Part shown: positions 35,101 to 43,717 of the stretch, piece after piece | Position numbering within the stretch: the stretch's first letter is position 1 | Layout of the letters: every line of letters starts with the position of its first letter | Notes under the pieces: generated by a model | Seen by the model: only the letters and a program-made list of their open reading frames with translations | The model's database searches: none | What the model was told of the DNA's origin: nothing | Source of the DNA: Arcticibacter tournemirensis | GTDB lineage: Bacteria; Bacteroidota; Bacteroidia; Sphingobacteriales; Sphingobacteriaceae | Assembly (NCBI RefSeq): GCF_006716645.1 | Contig: NZ_VFPL01000001.1 | Location: forward strand, 2,542,001-2,606,000 | Reading direction: 5' to 3' | Length of the DNA stretch: 64,000 nt | Translations under genes and position numbers: made by a program

Positions 35101-35511
35101 CTGGCTGCAGATTTGCTTGTGTCGCAGGGCGGAATAATATATAATCCCTACCTGGCGACTTTTGAAACAGGGGGGGATATGACGGGAAAACGAAACGGAA
35201 TAAGAAGAAACTACTGGACTCTGAATAACCCTTCGAACGAGGCGCCTGCTCCGAATATGACCCAGCAGCCTGCTTACATCGGCGCGCTGGCCTATGAGGA
35301 TGCGTCGTATATACGCCTGAGAAATGTAACGCTTGGCTTTAATGTACCCGTGACGTTCGCAAGAAAATTACGTACAGAGAGTATCCGTATTTACTCGACT
35401 TTAACGAATTTCTGGACAAAATCAGATGTTCATGCCTATGGTCCTGAACAGAATCCGGGTGATTATCCGGAACCCAAAACACTGTTGTTCGGATTAAATG
35501 TCTCATTCTAA
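32188..35511 (+). CDS. SusC/RagA-family TonB-dependent receptor with STN domain
   Basis: A 1107-aa outer-membrane receptor that imports oligosaccharides with energy from TonB. After a long cytosolic leader and signal segment (about 27-48, MKLFFFAIFLSVCIANAATS), it has an STN signalling domain (about 50-118), a carboxypeptidase-regulatory-like beta domain (about 146-222, with IKGIVTDSKGEPVIGATVRI), the SusC signature VVVGYGVQRKSDVTGAISSV (about 230-249), a plug and a C-terminal barrel ending in FGLNVSF. The STN domain is found in receptors that signal to FecR-type anti-sigma factors, which fits the upstream pair. It overlaps nothing; susD follows after 10 bp. The bound glycan is unknown. Confidence 0.95.
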   Translation: MDKNFYVQCYWIVKTVRLTNLKIPLHMKLFFFAIFLSVCIANAATSYGQLISLKEKDRRVEDVLKKIEEQTGYTFFYNTKQFDINRKINLTVDRKDVFKVLDDLFRGTRISYTVLNKSIILSNLHYADAERSGAVSEQAFQDKVIKGIVTDSKGEPVIGATVRIEGSAKGTSTDMNGRFTITANIGAILKITYMGFLPVEIPVTRDIPALLRTELREDLRQLDEVVVVGYGVQRKSDVTGAISSVSSKKLNTIPSTSLGEMLRGNAAGVQVTMSNAAPGGSSSILIRGRRSLSGDNAPLFIVDGVPMASIDDVNSNDVQSVEVLKDASAQSIYGARAANGVILVTTKRGVSGKAKVSYSGYAASQSLNRNFEFYNGEEWAAYRKEAFYNANGYYDETEAFRGLMLDALKSGEWVDWEKLMLNPAWQHKHDVFIQSGNDKTKYALGLGYFSQDGMVLNSDFERLTGRLNVDQKLSKNVTVGSNISFMKSWKNTADGTFNSFITMPPLAKVYNDDGSLREDVTEAGESHYNPLWNINNSENKSETERLLINVFADIALAKGTSYRANASISNRTVHGNTYQGVNHTTGRNNDGRATVSTSFANDYLFENIFNFKKDFGKVHQLDATLMQSVNVIKWKNIGLNGTGFPNDDLSYNGIGSASEYGSPSWELSDRKLLSYLGRLRYNFMGKYLFTAAMRIDGSSVFGKNNKYGYFPSAAFAWRVKEEPFLKESVWISNLKLRLSYGQVGNQGVTPYTTLGLADKYLTEFGNSTAIGYLPGSDLWNPNLKWETSTSANAGLDFGFLRERISGAFEFYDTQTTDLLVSRSLSRTSGYANQMVNLGHVQNRGVELSLNSVVVDSKSFSWNVNLSYTQNWNKIKKINGEVDNTGKPKDDINNNWFIGSPINVYYDYAFDGIWQKDVDIASSYMPAATPGSIRVKDVNGDHQISADDRIIMQRDPEWIGTLGTTLNWKAFDLAADLLVSQGGIIYNPYLATFETGGDMTGKRNGIRRNYWTLNNPSNEAPAPNMTQQPAYIGALAYEDASYIRLRNVTLGFNVPVTFARKLRTESIRIYSTLTNFWTKSDVHAYGPEQNPGDYPEPKTLLFGLNVSF

Positions 35512-35521
35512 TTTACATATT

Positions 35522-37105
35522 ATGAAAAAGAAATTTACTGTAGCGTGGTTGTTCGTCTTTCTGTTTGCGTCGTGCTCTGATTTTCTTGATGAGCAAAATG
35601 AGACAAGATATTCTGCAGAATATATTTACAGCACTCCTGAAGGTTTGAAGCTTGCCACGAATGCTCTTTATGCACTGCAGCGGTATTATGCCAACGACAC
35701 TGAGAACGCCACCATTTTTGCTCTTGAACGAGCTACAGACCTTGCCGTAACAAACGGGGGAACCGGTAATTTTTTTGGAACTTATGATCCTAATTTTCTT
35801 AAACCGTCCGCTTCTCAGGTTGGTTTCATGTGGAGTACGATGTACCAGATCATAGGGAAAGCCAACGAGATCATTAATGCTTCAAAAGAAATGGAAGACT
35901 CGCCTTCCCTTAGAGAAACGGTCGCTGAAGCGAGATGTTTCAGGGCACAGTCGTATTTCCTGCTGTACCGGACTTTCGACCGCATCTGGCTGAATACGAC
36001 ACCAACTACCCCTGAAAATGTTAACGACCCGCGAGAGTACTATGCGGCATCGCAAAAGGATGTTTTTGACCTTATCTATTCGGATCTGAATTATGCAATA
36101 GAAAATCTGTCATGGACATCCTCTGAACCGGGACGATTTAATCAGGCAGCAGCCCGTCATATGAAAGCTAAGGCAGCCATGTGGATCAAAGACTGGACTA
36201 CCGCTTTAAACGAAGCAGAACAAATAGATAAATCGGGTAAATTTCATCTTGTTAATGCTGAGAATGTTTTCAACGCTGCCGACCTGAATCATGAGGAATC
36301 TCTGCTTGTGCAGCAATGGAGTAAGAATCCCGGAGGAAATCTTTCGGAAGCTACCCCTAAGGGAAATTATTTTGCGGCCTACTTTATTGCTCAATACCGT
36401 ACTGAAATTGGGGGTACTGCCGAGTATGCCTGTTCGTATGAAAACTGGGGATATACATATGGACGATGTTTACCGAGTCCTTACCTGTTTTCCTTGTATG
36501 ATAAGGCTAAAGACAAACGGTATACAACCTACTATGTACATCAGTATAAGAACACAACCAATAGTCCAATAGCATATGGATCGGTCAATGTTGCGCCGGG
36601 AAGCTATTTCCCACTTTATAAAAGTGGCAAGATTAACAGAAATGTGTATCCCGGATGTGTAAAATATGGAGATATATGGACCCGGACTCCTTCTGAAACG
36701 AGAGGATATAAGGATGTAATTCTTTATAGGCTTGCCGAAACTTACATTATAGGAGCCGAAGCAGCTTTAATGAAAGGGGACCAGGCATTAGCAAAATATT
36801 ACTACAATAAAACCTGGGAAAGAGCAGGTAACGATAAGTTTACCGGTGTTCTTACTCTGAAGGATGTTATTGACGAGCAGGCAAGAGAGCTCGCATTTGA
36901 GGGTGACAGGTGGTATTTTTTAAAGCGCCTTGGAATTCTGATAGAACAAGTACGAAACTATGCCGGCGATCCGGAAATTTCGGCGTCTATAGCCGGACGT
37001 ACTAACCTTCCTGCCAACCCTCATTTTGTAAGGTGGCCGATACCGGAAGCTGAAGTTATTAACATGGGAGCTGAAAACTTCCCGCAGAATGCGGGATACA
37101 ACTAA
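35522..37105 (+). CDS. SusD/RagB-family outer-membrane glycan-binding lipoprotein
   Basis: A 527-aa lipoprotein that sits as a lid on the SusC receptor at the cell surface. The N-terminus MKKKFTVAWLFVFLFASCSD has a lipobox with the lipid-bearing cysteine. The N-terminal SusD-like domain and the C-terminal RagB/SusD domain (from about 300, with EQARELAFEGDRWYFLKRLG and RWPIPEAEV near the end) are complete, TPR-like and of normal length. I use ATG 35522 because the lipoprotein signal begins there; a nearby upstream ATG lies inside susC. Substrate inferred only from its context with GH2-like and GH3 enzymes. Confidence 0.94.
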   Translation: MKKKFTVAWLFVFLFASCSDFLDEQNETRYSAEYIYSTPEGLKLATNALYALQRYYANDTENATIFALERATDLAVTNGGTGNFFGTYDPNFLKPSASQVGFMWSTMYQIIGKANEIINASKEMEDSPSLRETVAEARCFRAQSYFLLYRTFDRIWLNTTPTTPENVNDPREYYAASQKDVFDLIYSDLNYAIENLSWTSSEPGRFNQAAARHMKAKAAMWIKDWTTALNEAEQIDKSGKFHLVNAENVFNAADLNHEESLLVQQWSKNPGGNLSEATPKGNYFAAYFIAQYRTEIGGTAEYACSYENWGYTYGRCLPSPYLFSLYDKAKDKRYTTYYVHQYKNTTNSPIAYGSVNVAPGSYFPLYKSGKINRNVYPGCVKYGDIWTRTPSETRGYKDVILYRLAETYIIGAEAALMKGDQALAKYYYNKTWERAGNDKFTGVLTLKDVIDEQARELAFEGDRWYFLKRLGILIEQVRNYAGDPEISASIAGRTNLPANPHFVRWPIPEAEVINMGAENFPQNAGYN

Positions 37106-37119
37106 AACACATTTTATTT

Positions 37120-38775
37120 ATGACAAAGAAACTAATACTGATCATATTTTTCCTGGGAGTGGTCTGGTTGCCGCGTACAATAGCGGGCGCCGGTTTGTAT
37201 GATATCTGTGTATACGGCGAGTCGGCCTCAGGAGTGATAGCTGCGGTTCAGGGCGCCCGCATGGGAAAGAAAGTGGTACTTATTTCTAAGAATCGACATG
37301 TTGGCGGATTGGCTACGTCGGGTCTTACCGCTACCGATATGAACCGGAATGATCTCGTTGGAGGTATAACACAGGAGTTCTATAAAAAAATATACTCCCA
37401 TTATCTTAATCCTGAGGCCTGGAAGAATCAGGACAGGGACTCGTTCATGACATCTACACTGAAAAGGACTTATAGAGGGAAAAATGACGAACGTGGTATG
37501 CAATGGGTCTATGAATCATATGTTGCAGAGCAGATTATGATAGGAATGCTTAAGGATGCCGGTGTCGAAGTGTTATATAACGAACGGCTCAATCGTAAGA
37601 AGGCTGCGATGAGAGAGGGAAATAAAATAAAAAGCATACTTCTTGAAAGCGGTAAGATAATCAGCGCGAGGATGTTTATCGATGCGAGCTATGAAGGTGA
37701 CTTACTTGCCAATGCCGGTGTTTCTTATATAGTAGGCCGGGAAGCAAATAGTCAGTATAATGAAACCTTCAACGGAATTCGCGTGAACTATGATCAGGGG
37801 AGGGATATGTCGTCGATTAATCCTTATGTAAAGGAAGGGAAGCCGGAGTCGGGACTGTTGCCTTATATTACTCCACAGCTCTGGGGAGAGCAGGGAGCTG
37901 CTGACAAAAGGGTACAGGCTTATTGCTACCGGTTAACTCTAACCAATGATCCCCGGAACAAACGTATTATCAGGAAACCGAATAACTATCAGCCACTTTG
38001 GTACGAACTGCTGGCCCGTCAGTTAAGAGCTGAACCTGAGACGAAGCTTGAACAGATCATTACTCTGACCCCAATGCCGAATAAGAAAACGGATACAAAC
38101 CATCTTGATTTTTTTGGAGCCAGTTATGATTACGCCGAAACAGATTATAAAACACGGGACGTAATAGAGAGGCAGCATAAGGATTACGCATTAGGTATGC
38201 TCTGGTTTCTGGCCAACGACAGGCGGGTACCGGAACATATTCGGCTTCAGATGCGTGAATGGGGATTACCTAAGGATGAGTTCAGTGATACCGATAATTT
38301 TCCCTATCAGATCTATGTAAGAGAGGCACGTCGTATGGTGGGCTCTTTTATAATGACCGAGAAAAATGTGATAAAAAACGGACGGGTACCGGCTGAACAT
38401 TCAGTGGGGCTTGGTTCATACGCCCTTGACTGCCATTATGTATCGCGCCTGCTGGATAAAGACGGAAAGCTGAAGAATGAGGGTACGATCTTTTCACCCA
38501 CTGTTCCTTATACAATCAGTTATTATTCAATTGTTCCGAAGGAGGAAGAGTGTGCCAATCTGCTTGTCCCTGTATGTATGTCAGCTTCGCATGTTGCTTA
38601 CAGCTCCATTCGAATGGAACCGGTATATATGATCCTCGGGCAATCAGCCGCGACTGCTGCCTGCATTGCCATTGACTCGGGACTTCCGGTGCAAAGAGTA
38701 TCCTATGATGTGTTAAGAGACAGATTATTAAAAGACGGCCAGCTCTTACTGACCCCTGAAAAAGATAAAGAATGA
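37120..38775 (+). CDS. Exported FAD-dependent oxidoreductase (PF12831-type)
   Basis: A 551-aa protein with a signal peptide (about 1-22, ending AGAG) and an N-terminal FAD-binding Rossmann domain (about 27-75; ICVYGESASGVIAAVQGARM, then HVGGLATSGLT). The later segment VREARRMVGSFIMTE and the C-terminal LGQSAATAACIAID belong to the FAD_oxidored (PF12831) family common in carbohydrate loci of Bacteroidetes. It is probably periplasmic. Its 3' end overlaps the next gene by 4 bp (ATGA), so translation is coupled. What it oxidises is unknown; a sugar or sugar-linked alcohol is an inference from position. Confidence 0.85.
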   Translation: MTKKLILIIFFLGVVWLPRTIAGAGLYDICVYGESASGVIAAVQGARMGKKVVLISKNRHVGGLATSGLTATDMNRNDLVGGITQEFYKKIYSHYLNPEAWKNQDRDSFMTSTLKRTYRGKNDERGMQWVYESYVAEQIMIGMLKDAGVEVLYNERLNRKKAAMREGNKIKSILLESGKIISARMFIDASYEGDLLANAGVSYIVGREANSQYNETFNGIRVNYDQGRDMSSINPYVKEGKPESGLLPYITPQLWGEQGAADKRVQAYCYRLTLTNDPRNKRIIRKPNNYQPLWYELLARQLRAEPETKLEQIITLTPMPNKKTDTNHLDFFGASYDYAETDYKTRDVIERQHKDYALGMLWFLANDRRVPEHIRLQMREWGLPKDEFSDTDNFPYQIYVREARRMVGSFIMTEKNVIKNGRVPAEHSVGLGSYALDCHYVSRLLDKDGKLKNEGTIFSPTVPYTISYYSIVPKEEECANLLVPVCMSASHVAYSSIRMEPVYMILGQSAATAACIAIDSGLPVQRVSYDVLRDRLLKDGQLLLTPEKDKE

Positions 38776-40124
38776 AGACGTTAAAATGCCTGCTCCTGTT
38801 CAGTTTTGTTTGTACAGGGCTTTTATCATCATGTAAAGAAGATGATTATGTCATACCCAAAGCTTCGTTTGAAGAGGTCGAGGGAGCTTCTCCGGCTAAA
38901 GCAGAGCTTGTAAAGGAGAGCGGAAAATGGAAAATGACTGTTAATGGAAGGGACTTTTATATAAAAGGTGTAGCCAGCAATAATTTTTATACAAATGCCG
39001 CGCTTTATGGCGCTAACACAATCCGTACATACGGTGTAAGTGACCAGAGCCGGCTAATCCTCGATTCAGCCTATCATGCGGGCTTGTTCGTTAATTTTGG
39101 CTTATATCTGAAACGGGAAACAGATGGCTTTGATTACAATAATGAAGTTGCTGTGAAGGCTCAATTTGAAGAAATGAAGGCTGCTGTGAACCGGTTTAAG
39201 GACCATCCGGCTCTTTTGGTGTGGTCTATCGGAAATGAAGCCGAAGCAAGCTACACGAATACTAAATTATGGGACGCTATGAATGATATCGCGGAAATGA
39301 TCCACGAGATTGATCCTAATCATCCTACTACAACAGCACTGGCATCATCGAATGTAGAGCATATTAAGAATATCATGGAAAAGGCGCCTGAAATCGATAT
39401 CCTTTCGGTTAATTCTTATGCACCTAATTTGCCCGGTGTGCTTTCCAATATTCGTTCGGCAGGTTGGACGAAACCGTATTTGATCACTGAATTTGGTCCA
39501 AGGGGAACCTGGCAGATGAGTCCGGAACCGACGAGGGTATTACCCTGGGGCGGCCTGGTAGAACAGACAAGCAGCGAGAAGGAAGCAATTTACCTTGATT
39601 GCTATCAGAATTATATTGCAGCGAATAAGGATAACGGATGTCTTGGCTCTTTTGTTTTTCTATGGGGATATCAGACTCATGGAGAAGTTTTAAACTGGTA
39701 TGGGTTATTCGATAAGCGGGGCTTTACCTATCCGGCCGTTGATGCAATGCAGTATGTGTGGACCGGGCAGTACCCGGTAAATCGTGCTCCTGTTATCGCC
39801 ACGAGGAATGATGTTCTGATGAACGGGCTGAAGGCTGAAGCGGCAATAACGGTCAGTAAGACTTCTTCCAATACGGCTGTTGTTACAGCTTCAGATCCTG
39901 ATGGAGATCCTCTGACTTACGAATGGATGATCATGAAAGAAGGAAGTGCAGCATCTGATGGTAGTTTACCGGCGGGGATATCAGGACTTATTGACGATAA
40001 TACTAAAAATTCAATCACATTTAAGGCGCCATCCGAAACTGGTGCTTTCAGGCTGTACGTATTTGTACGAGATGCGGGTCATGAAAAAGTTGCAAGTGCG
40101 GTAATTCCATTCCTGGTTCAATAA
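38772..40124 (+). CDS. GH2-like TIM-barrel glycoside hydrolase lipoprotein
   Basis: A 450-aa lipoprotein (lipobox cysteine at 21, LLSSCKED). The body is a (beta/alpha)8 domain (about 52-340) with the acid/base motif WSIGNEAE (Glu156) and the nucleophile motif PYLITEFGP (Glu240), the clan-A arrangement of GH2/GH5-type retaining enzymes. It lacks the beta-sandwich domains of full GH2 proteins. The C-terminal about 110 residues (from NRAPVIATRN) look like a cadherin/PKD-type beta-sandwich. It is coupled by 4-bp overlap to the FAD oxidoreductase. Substrate is uncertain; beta-glucoside-type linkages are suggested by the two adjacent GH3 genes. Confidence 0.85.
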   Translation: MKTLKCLLLFSFVCTGLLSSCKEDDYVIPKASFEEVEGASPAKAELVKESGKWKMTVNGRDFYIKGVASNNFYTNAALYGANTIRTYGVSDQSRLILDSAYHAGLFVNFGLYLKRETDGFDYNNEVAVKAQFEEMKAAVNRFKDHPALLVWSIGNEAEASYTNTKLWDAMNDIAEMIHEIDPNHPTTTALASSNVEHIKNIMEKAPEIDILSVNSYAPNLPGVLSNIRSAGWTKPYLITEFGPRGTWQMSPEPTRVLPWGGLVEQTSSEKEAIYLDCYQNYIAANKDNGCLGSFVFLWGYQTHGEVLNWYGLFDKRGFTYPAVDAMQYVWTGQYPVNRAPVIATRNDVLMNGLKAEAAITVSKTSSNTAVVTASDPDGDPLTYEWMIMKEGSAASDGSLPAGISGLIDDNTKNSITFKAPSETGAFRLYVFVRDAGHEKVASAVIPFLVQ

Positions 40125-40146
40125 AATGCTCTAAAAGATTGTAGAT

Positions 40147-41370
40147 ATGAAAATATTGAAATTAACGACGGGATTGTTATCCTGTCTTATATTTTTTGTT
40201 TTTTCTGGTTGCAGCAAAGATGATGAGATTGCTGAACCGAAAGCCAAAGTTTCTTTTCGTTATGAAACGACAGGGAATGTCCCTTTGCTGGCGTATCCGA
40301 ATGACGAATTGACGATTGAACTGAATATAGCGTCGTCATCGGATGTCCGCAAAGTTGTGACGATGTTAGACGGAGAGGAGATTTCGGGCAGCAGCAGGGA
40401 GTATACAGCCGGAACTTCCAACACCACTTATAGTACTTTATATAAAGTCAAAACAGAAGATGTAGGGAATACCTTACTGTTTGTAGTAGCAAGTTTCGAC
40501 AGCGAGGGGAACAAAGGAACGAAGGAATTTCCTGTGTATATTCAATCAGCTAAGCCTAATATAAAAATAACTATTCCGGAAATTGCTCCCGAGAGTATTC
40601 CTTCCAATGAAGTAGTTATATTCGATATTTCTGTGACGTCGGATATTGCACTGAAGAGTATAAAGACCTATCTCAATAATACAGAACTGGAAGGCTTGAG
40701 TAAAACGTCGTTCAGTGATCCTAACAGTGATGTGTATACTTTTTCTTATAGGCCTCAGGCCGTCGATATTGGTCAGAGCCTTGTATTTGTTTTTGAAGTG
40801 ATGGATGCAAATGGTAACATCATGAAAGCCGAATATCCTCTTACAGTAACGAGGGTAGAAGAGTTAACGATAAATGAATATTACAATATTCAAATGGGTG
40901 CACAAAAGTGTACCGTGGCAGGACCGTTTATGAACGCGATATCGGGACAGATCTATGTGGTTGCAGGATCTGCCGCAGTAAGTCCTTCTATTGATCTGAT
41001 TGCTTTTTACAGCGGCAGCACGAGGGCCTATTTTATTACATCGCCCACTTTTGCCAATGTTGCAAGTAATATTTATACAGTAGCGGCATCAGGGGCCGAT
41101 GCGATGGAAAACTGGACTGTTCGCAACCAAACGATACTTAAACAACTATCTCTTACTCCGGAGCAGTTTGCTTCTGTAAACAACGGGGAGATGATCCGGA
41201 ATTATTACAATAGTGGCGGGGCGGAACTGGAAACTACGGCCGGATTGAAAGATAACGATGTGGTTGTATTTAAAACTGCTGCGGGTAAACACGGGATCTT
41301 AGTGATCAAGGGAAGATCAGCGAATGCGAACACCGGTTATATGACCATTGATATGAAGGTGGAAAAATAG
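40147..41370 (+). CDS. Ig-like surface lipoprotein, possible glycan-binding protein
   Basis: A 407-aa lipoprotein (MKILKLTTGLLSCLIFFVFS followed by the lipobox GCSKDD). Two Ig-like beta-sandwich repeats can be seen: about 34-135 (KVSFRYETTG through FPVYIQ) and about 138-240 (PNIKITIPE through YPLTVTR), with shared motifs (DVRKVVTMLDG versus IALKSIKTYLN). The C-terminal 165 residues (from NEYYNIQMGAQKCTV) form a third beta-rich domain. It sits in the position of SusE/SusF or surface glycan-binding proteins in other loci. I do not recognise it further; a carbohydrate-binding role is inferred from place and shape. Confidence 0.75.
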   Translation: MKILKLTTGLLSCLIFFVFSGCSKDDEIAEPKAKVSFRYETTGNVPLLAYPNDELTIELNIASSSDVRKVVTMLDGEEISGSSREYTAGTSNTTYSTLYKVKTEDVGNTLLFVVASFDSEGNKGTKEFPVYIQSAKPNIKITIPEIAPESIPSNEVVIFDISVTSDIALKSIKTYLNNTELEGLSKTSFSDPNSDVYTFSYRPQAVDIGQSLVFVFEVMDANGNIMKAEYPLTVTRVEELTINEYYNIQMGAQKCTVAGPFMNAISGQIYVVAGSAAVSPSIDLIAFYSGSTRAYFITSPTFANVASNIYTVAASGADAMENWTVRNQTILKQLSLTPEQFASVNNGEMIRNYYNSGGAELETTAGLKDNDVVVFKTAAGKHGILVIKGRSANANTGYMTIDMKVEK

Positions 41371-41379
41371 AAATGGGCT

Positions 41380-43710
41380 ATGAAGTTAAAAGATAATATA
41401 TCTGTTATTTTATTGGCAGTGATTTGTATCTCAGTAACAGAAGTTTGGGGCCAGAAGCAAACTGTTCAACTTGCTTATCTTAACCCCAGGCTTCCGATTG
41501 AAAAACGAATCGAAAATCTGATGAGTCAGATGACACTGAAGGAAAAGATAGCCCAAATGTCTCAGTATGTTGGTCTGGAGCATATGAGGGAGGCAGAAAA
41601 GAATGTTACGGAAAATGAACTTCTAAACGGACATGCAAGGGGTTTTTACAAAGACTTGCATTCGAGCGGTGTGGAGCGGATGGTCGCCGGTGGGGAAATA
41701 GGTTCTTTTCTTCATGTTTTGACAGCTACAGAGGCAAACCATCTTCAGAGCCTGGCGGAAAAGAGCCGCTTGAAGATCCCTTTATTGATTGGGATTGACG
41801 CTATTCATGGCAATGGGCTGGTCCGCGGTTCAACTATTTACCCGTCTCCTATTACAATGGCATCGACCTTTGCCCCCGGCCTCGTAGAGGAGGCGGCCCG
41901 ACAAACAGCAGTTGAGATGCGAGCAACAGGTTCACACTGGGCCTTTTCGCCGAATATAGAGATTGCGCGAGACGCGAGGTGGGGACGCGTGGGAGAGACG
42001 TTTGGAGAAGACCCCAGCCTTGTATCGCAGATGGGAATAGCGATGATCAGGGGGTTGCAGACCAACGATTTTACTGGTACCGATAAAGTGCTTGCCTGTG
42101 CCAAGCACCTCGTGGCGGGCGGTGTGCCGGCCAATGGAACCAATGCGGCACCGGTTGAATTAAGCGAGGGAGAGCTGCGAAATACATATTTGGCGCCGTT
42201 CAAAGCTGCAATACGGGAGGCGCATCCCTTCACTCTGATGCCTGCACATAATGAATTGAACGGAATCCCGTGTCACGGAAACAAATGGCTGATGACCGAT
42301 ATTGTCCGTCGGGAATTTGGTTTTAACGGGTTTATAGTCAGCGACTGGATGGATATGGAAGCTATCAGCACGAGGCACCGGCAGGTAGAGAATGTGAAGG
42401 AAGCATTTCGCTTATCGGTTGACGGTGGAGTAGATATGCACATGCATGGGCCGGTATTTGCCGGCAATATAGAACAACTAACCGGAGAAGGCCGGCTTAG
42501 CGTAGCGAGGGTTGACAGTGCCTGTTACAGAATATTGGAAGCAAAATTCAAGTTGGGTCTTTTTGAGAATCGCTACGTAGATGAAAAAATGATCCATAAG
42601 GTTGTTTTTACTAAAGAACATCAACAGACAGCGCTCGAAATAGCAAGACGGGGCATTGTATTACTGAAAAATGAGAACAACTTGCTACCGATCCGGGCCG
42701 GGAAGTACAGGAGAATCCTCGTAACGGGGCCGAATGTCAATAATCAGTCAATCATGGGCGACTGGGTATTTGATCAGCCGACGGAAAACGTGTGGACGGT
42801 ATTGAAGGGCATACAGCAGGAGGCCGCGCCTTCAGAAGTGAATTTTGTGGATGTTGGGTGGAACCTGAGGAATCTGGATGAGAAAAAGATAGAAGAGGCT
42901 GTAAGTGTCGCCAAATCGTCTGATCTGGCCATTGTAGTGCTTGGAGAAGATTCGTTCAGGGAGCACTGGGAAGAGAAAACGTGCGGAGAGAACCGGGATC
43001 GCATGGACATTACTCTATGGGGAAAACAAAACGCATTGATCGAGTCGATACAGAAAGCCGGTATTCCGGTGATTGTCGTTCTGGTTAACGGCAGGCCGCT
43101 GGCTACGCCGTGGATTGCTGAAAATATCCCCGCTATCGTGGAGGCATGGGAACCCGGATCGATGGGAGGAAAGGCGCTGGCAGAAATTCTTTTCGGAAAA
43201 GTGAATCCCAGTGGAAAATTGCCGGTCACCATTCCACGGCACGTCGGACAAATATCCACGGTGTATAACCACAAACCTTCGCTGTTTTTGCACCCTTATA
43301 TCGACGGCGAAAAGGAACCTCTTTATTCTTTCGGTTACGGGCTGAGCTATACATCCTTTACTTATAGCGACTTGAAGGTATCGTCGTCTGCTATAAAAGC
43401 GGGTGACAGTGTGACGCTCACGGTAACAATAACGAATAAAGGCGACAGGAAAGGGGAAGAAGTGGCCCAGGTGTATATCCGTGATGATTATAGTACCACC
43501 ACCCGGCCGGTAAAAGAACTAAAAAAATTTAAACGGATAGTTCTTGATAAAGGACAAAAGCAAACGATTTCGTTTACGATAGGCAAAGAAGAGCTGGCGT
43601 ATTATAACCGTCGTGCGGAGTATGTTCTTGAGTCAGGTACTTTTACGCTGATGGTGGGAAGCAGCTCGCTCGATAAAGATCTTTTAAAGACTAAACTAAC
43701 CGTTCAATAA
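41380..43710 (+). CDS. GH3 family beta-glycosidase, copy 1
   Basis: A 776-aa exported glycoside hydrolase (signal peptide 1-24, ending VWGQ) with the three-part GH3 structure: TIM barrel (about 40-395), alpha/beta sandwich (about 405-625) and C-terminal fibronectin-III-like domain (about 680-775). The nucleophile aspartate is D322 in GFIVSDWMDME. The KH pair before the active site is K242-H243 (ACAKHLVAGG). Retaining beta-glucosidase or xylosidase activity is typical. It ends 7 bp before a second GH3. The two are only moderately alike, so they probably act on different linkages or chain lengths. Confidence 0.94.
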   Translation: MKLKDNISVILLAVICISVTEVWGQKQTVQLAYLNPRLPIEKRIENLMSQMTLKEKIAQMSQYVGLEHMREAEKNVTENELLNGHARGFYKDLHSSGVERMVAGGEIGSFLHVLTATEANHLQSLAEKSRLKIPLLIGIDAIHGNGLVRGSTIYPSPITMASTFAPGLVEEAARQTAVEMRATGSHWAFSPNIEIARDARWGRVGETFGEDPSLVSQMGIAMIRGLQTNDFTGTDKVLACAKHLVAGGVPANGTNAAPVELSEGELRNTYLAPFKAAIREAHPFTLMPAHNELNGIPCHGNKWLMTDIVRREFGFNGFIVSDWMDMEAISTRHRQVENVKEAFRLSVDGGVDMHMHGPVFAGNIEQLTGEGRLSVARVDSACYRILEAKFKLGLFENRYVDEKMIHKVVFTKEHQQTALEIARRGIVLLKNENNLLPIRAGKYRRILVTGPNVNNQSIMGDWVFDQPTENVWTVLKGIQQEAAPSEVNFVDVGWNLRNLDEKKIEEAVSVAKSSDLAIVVLGEDSFREHWEEKTCGENRDRMDITLWGKQNALIESIQKAGIPVIVVLVNGRPLATPWIAENIPAIVEAWEPGSMGGKALAEILFGKVNPSGKLPVTIPRHVGQISTVYNHKPSLFLHPYIDGEKEPLYSFGYGLSYTSFTYSDLKVSSSAIKAGDSVTLTVTITNKGDRKGEEVAQVYIRDDYSTTTRPVKELKKFKRIVLDKGQKQTISFTIGKEELAYYNRRAEYVLESGTFTLMVGSSSLDKDLLKTKLTVQ

Positions 43711-43717
43711 TGCTTCG

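Noticed and set aside
42774-43274. 166-codon minus-strand open frame inside the first GH3 gene
   Set aside because: Shadow of GH3; no start context or domain.
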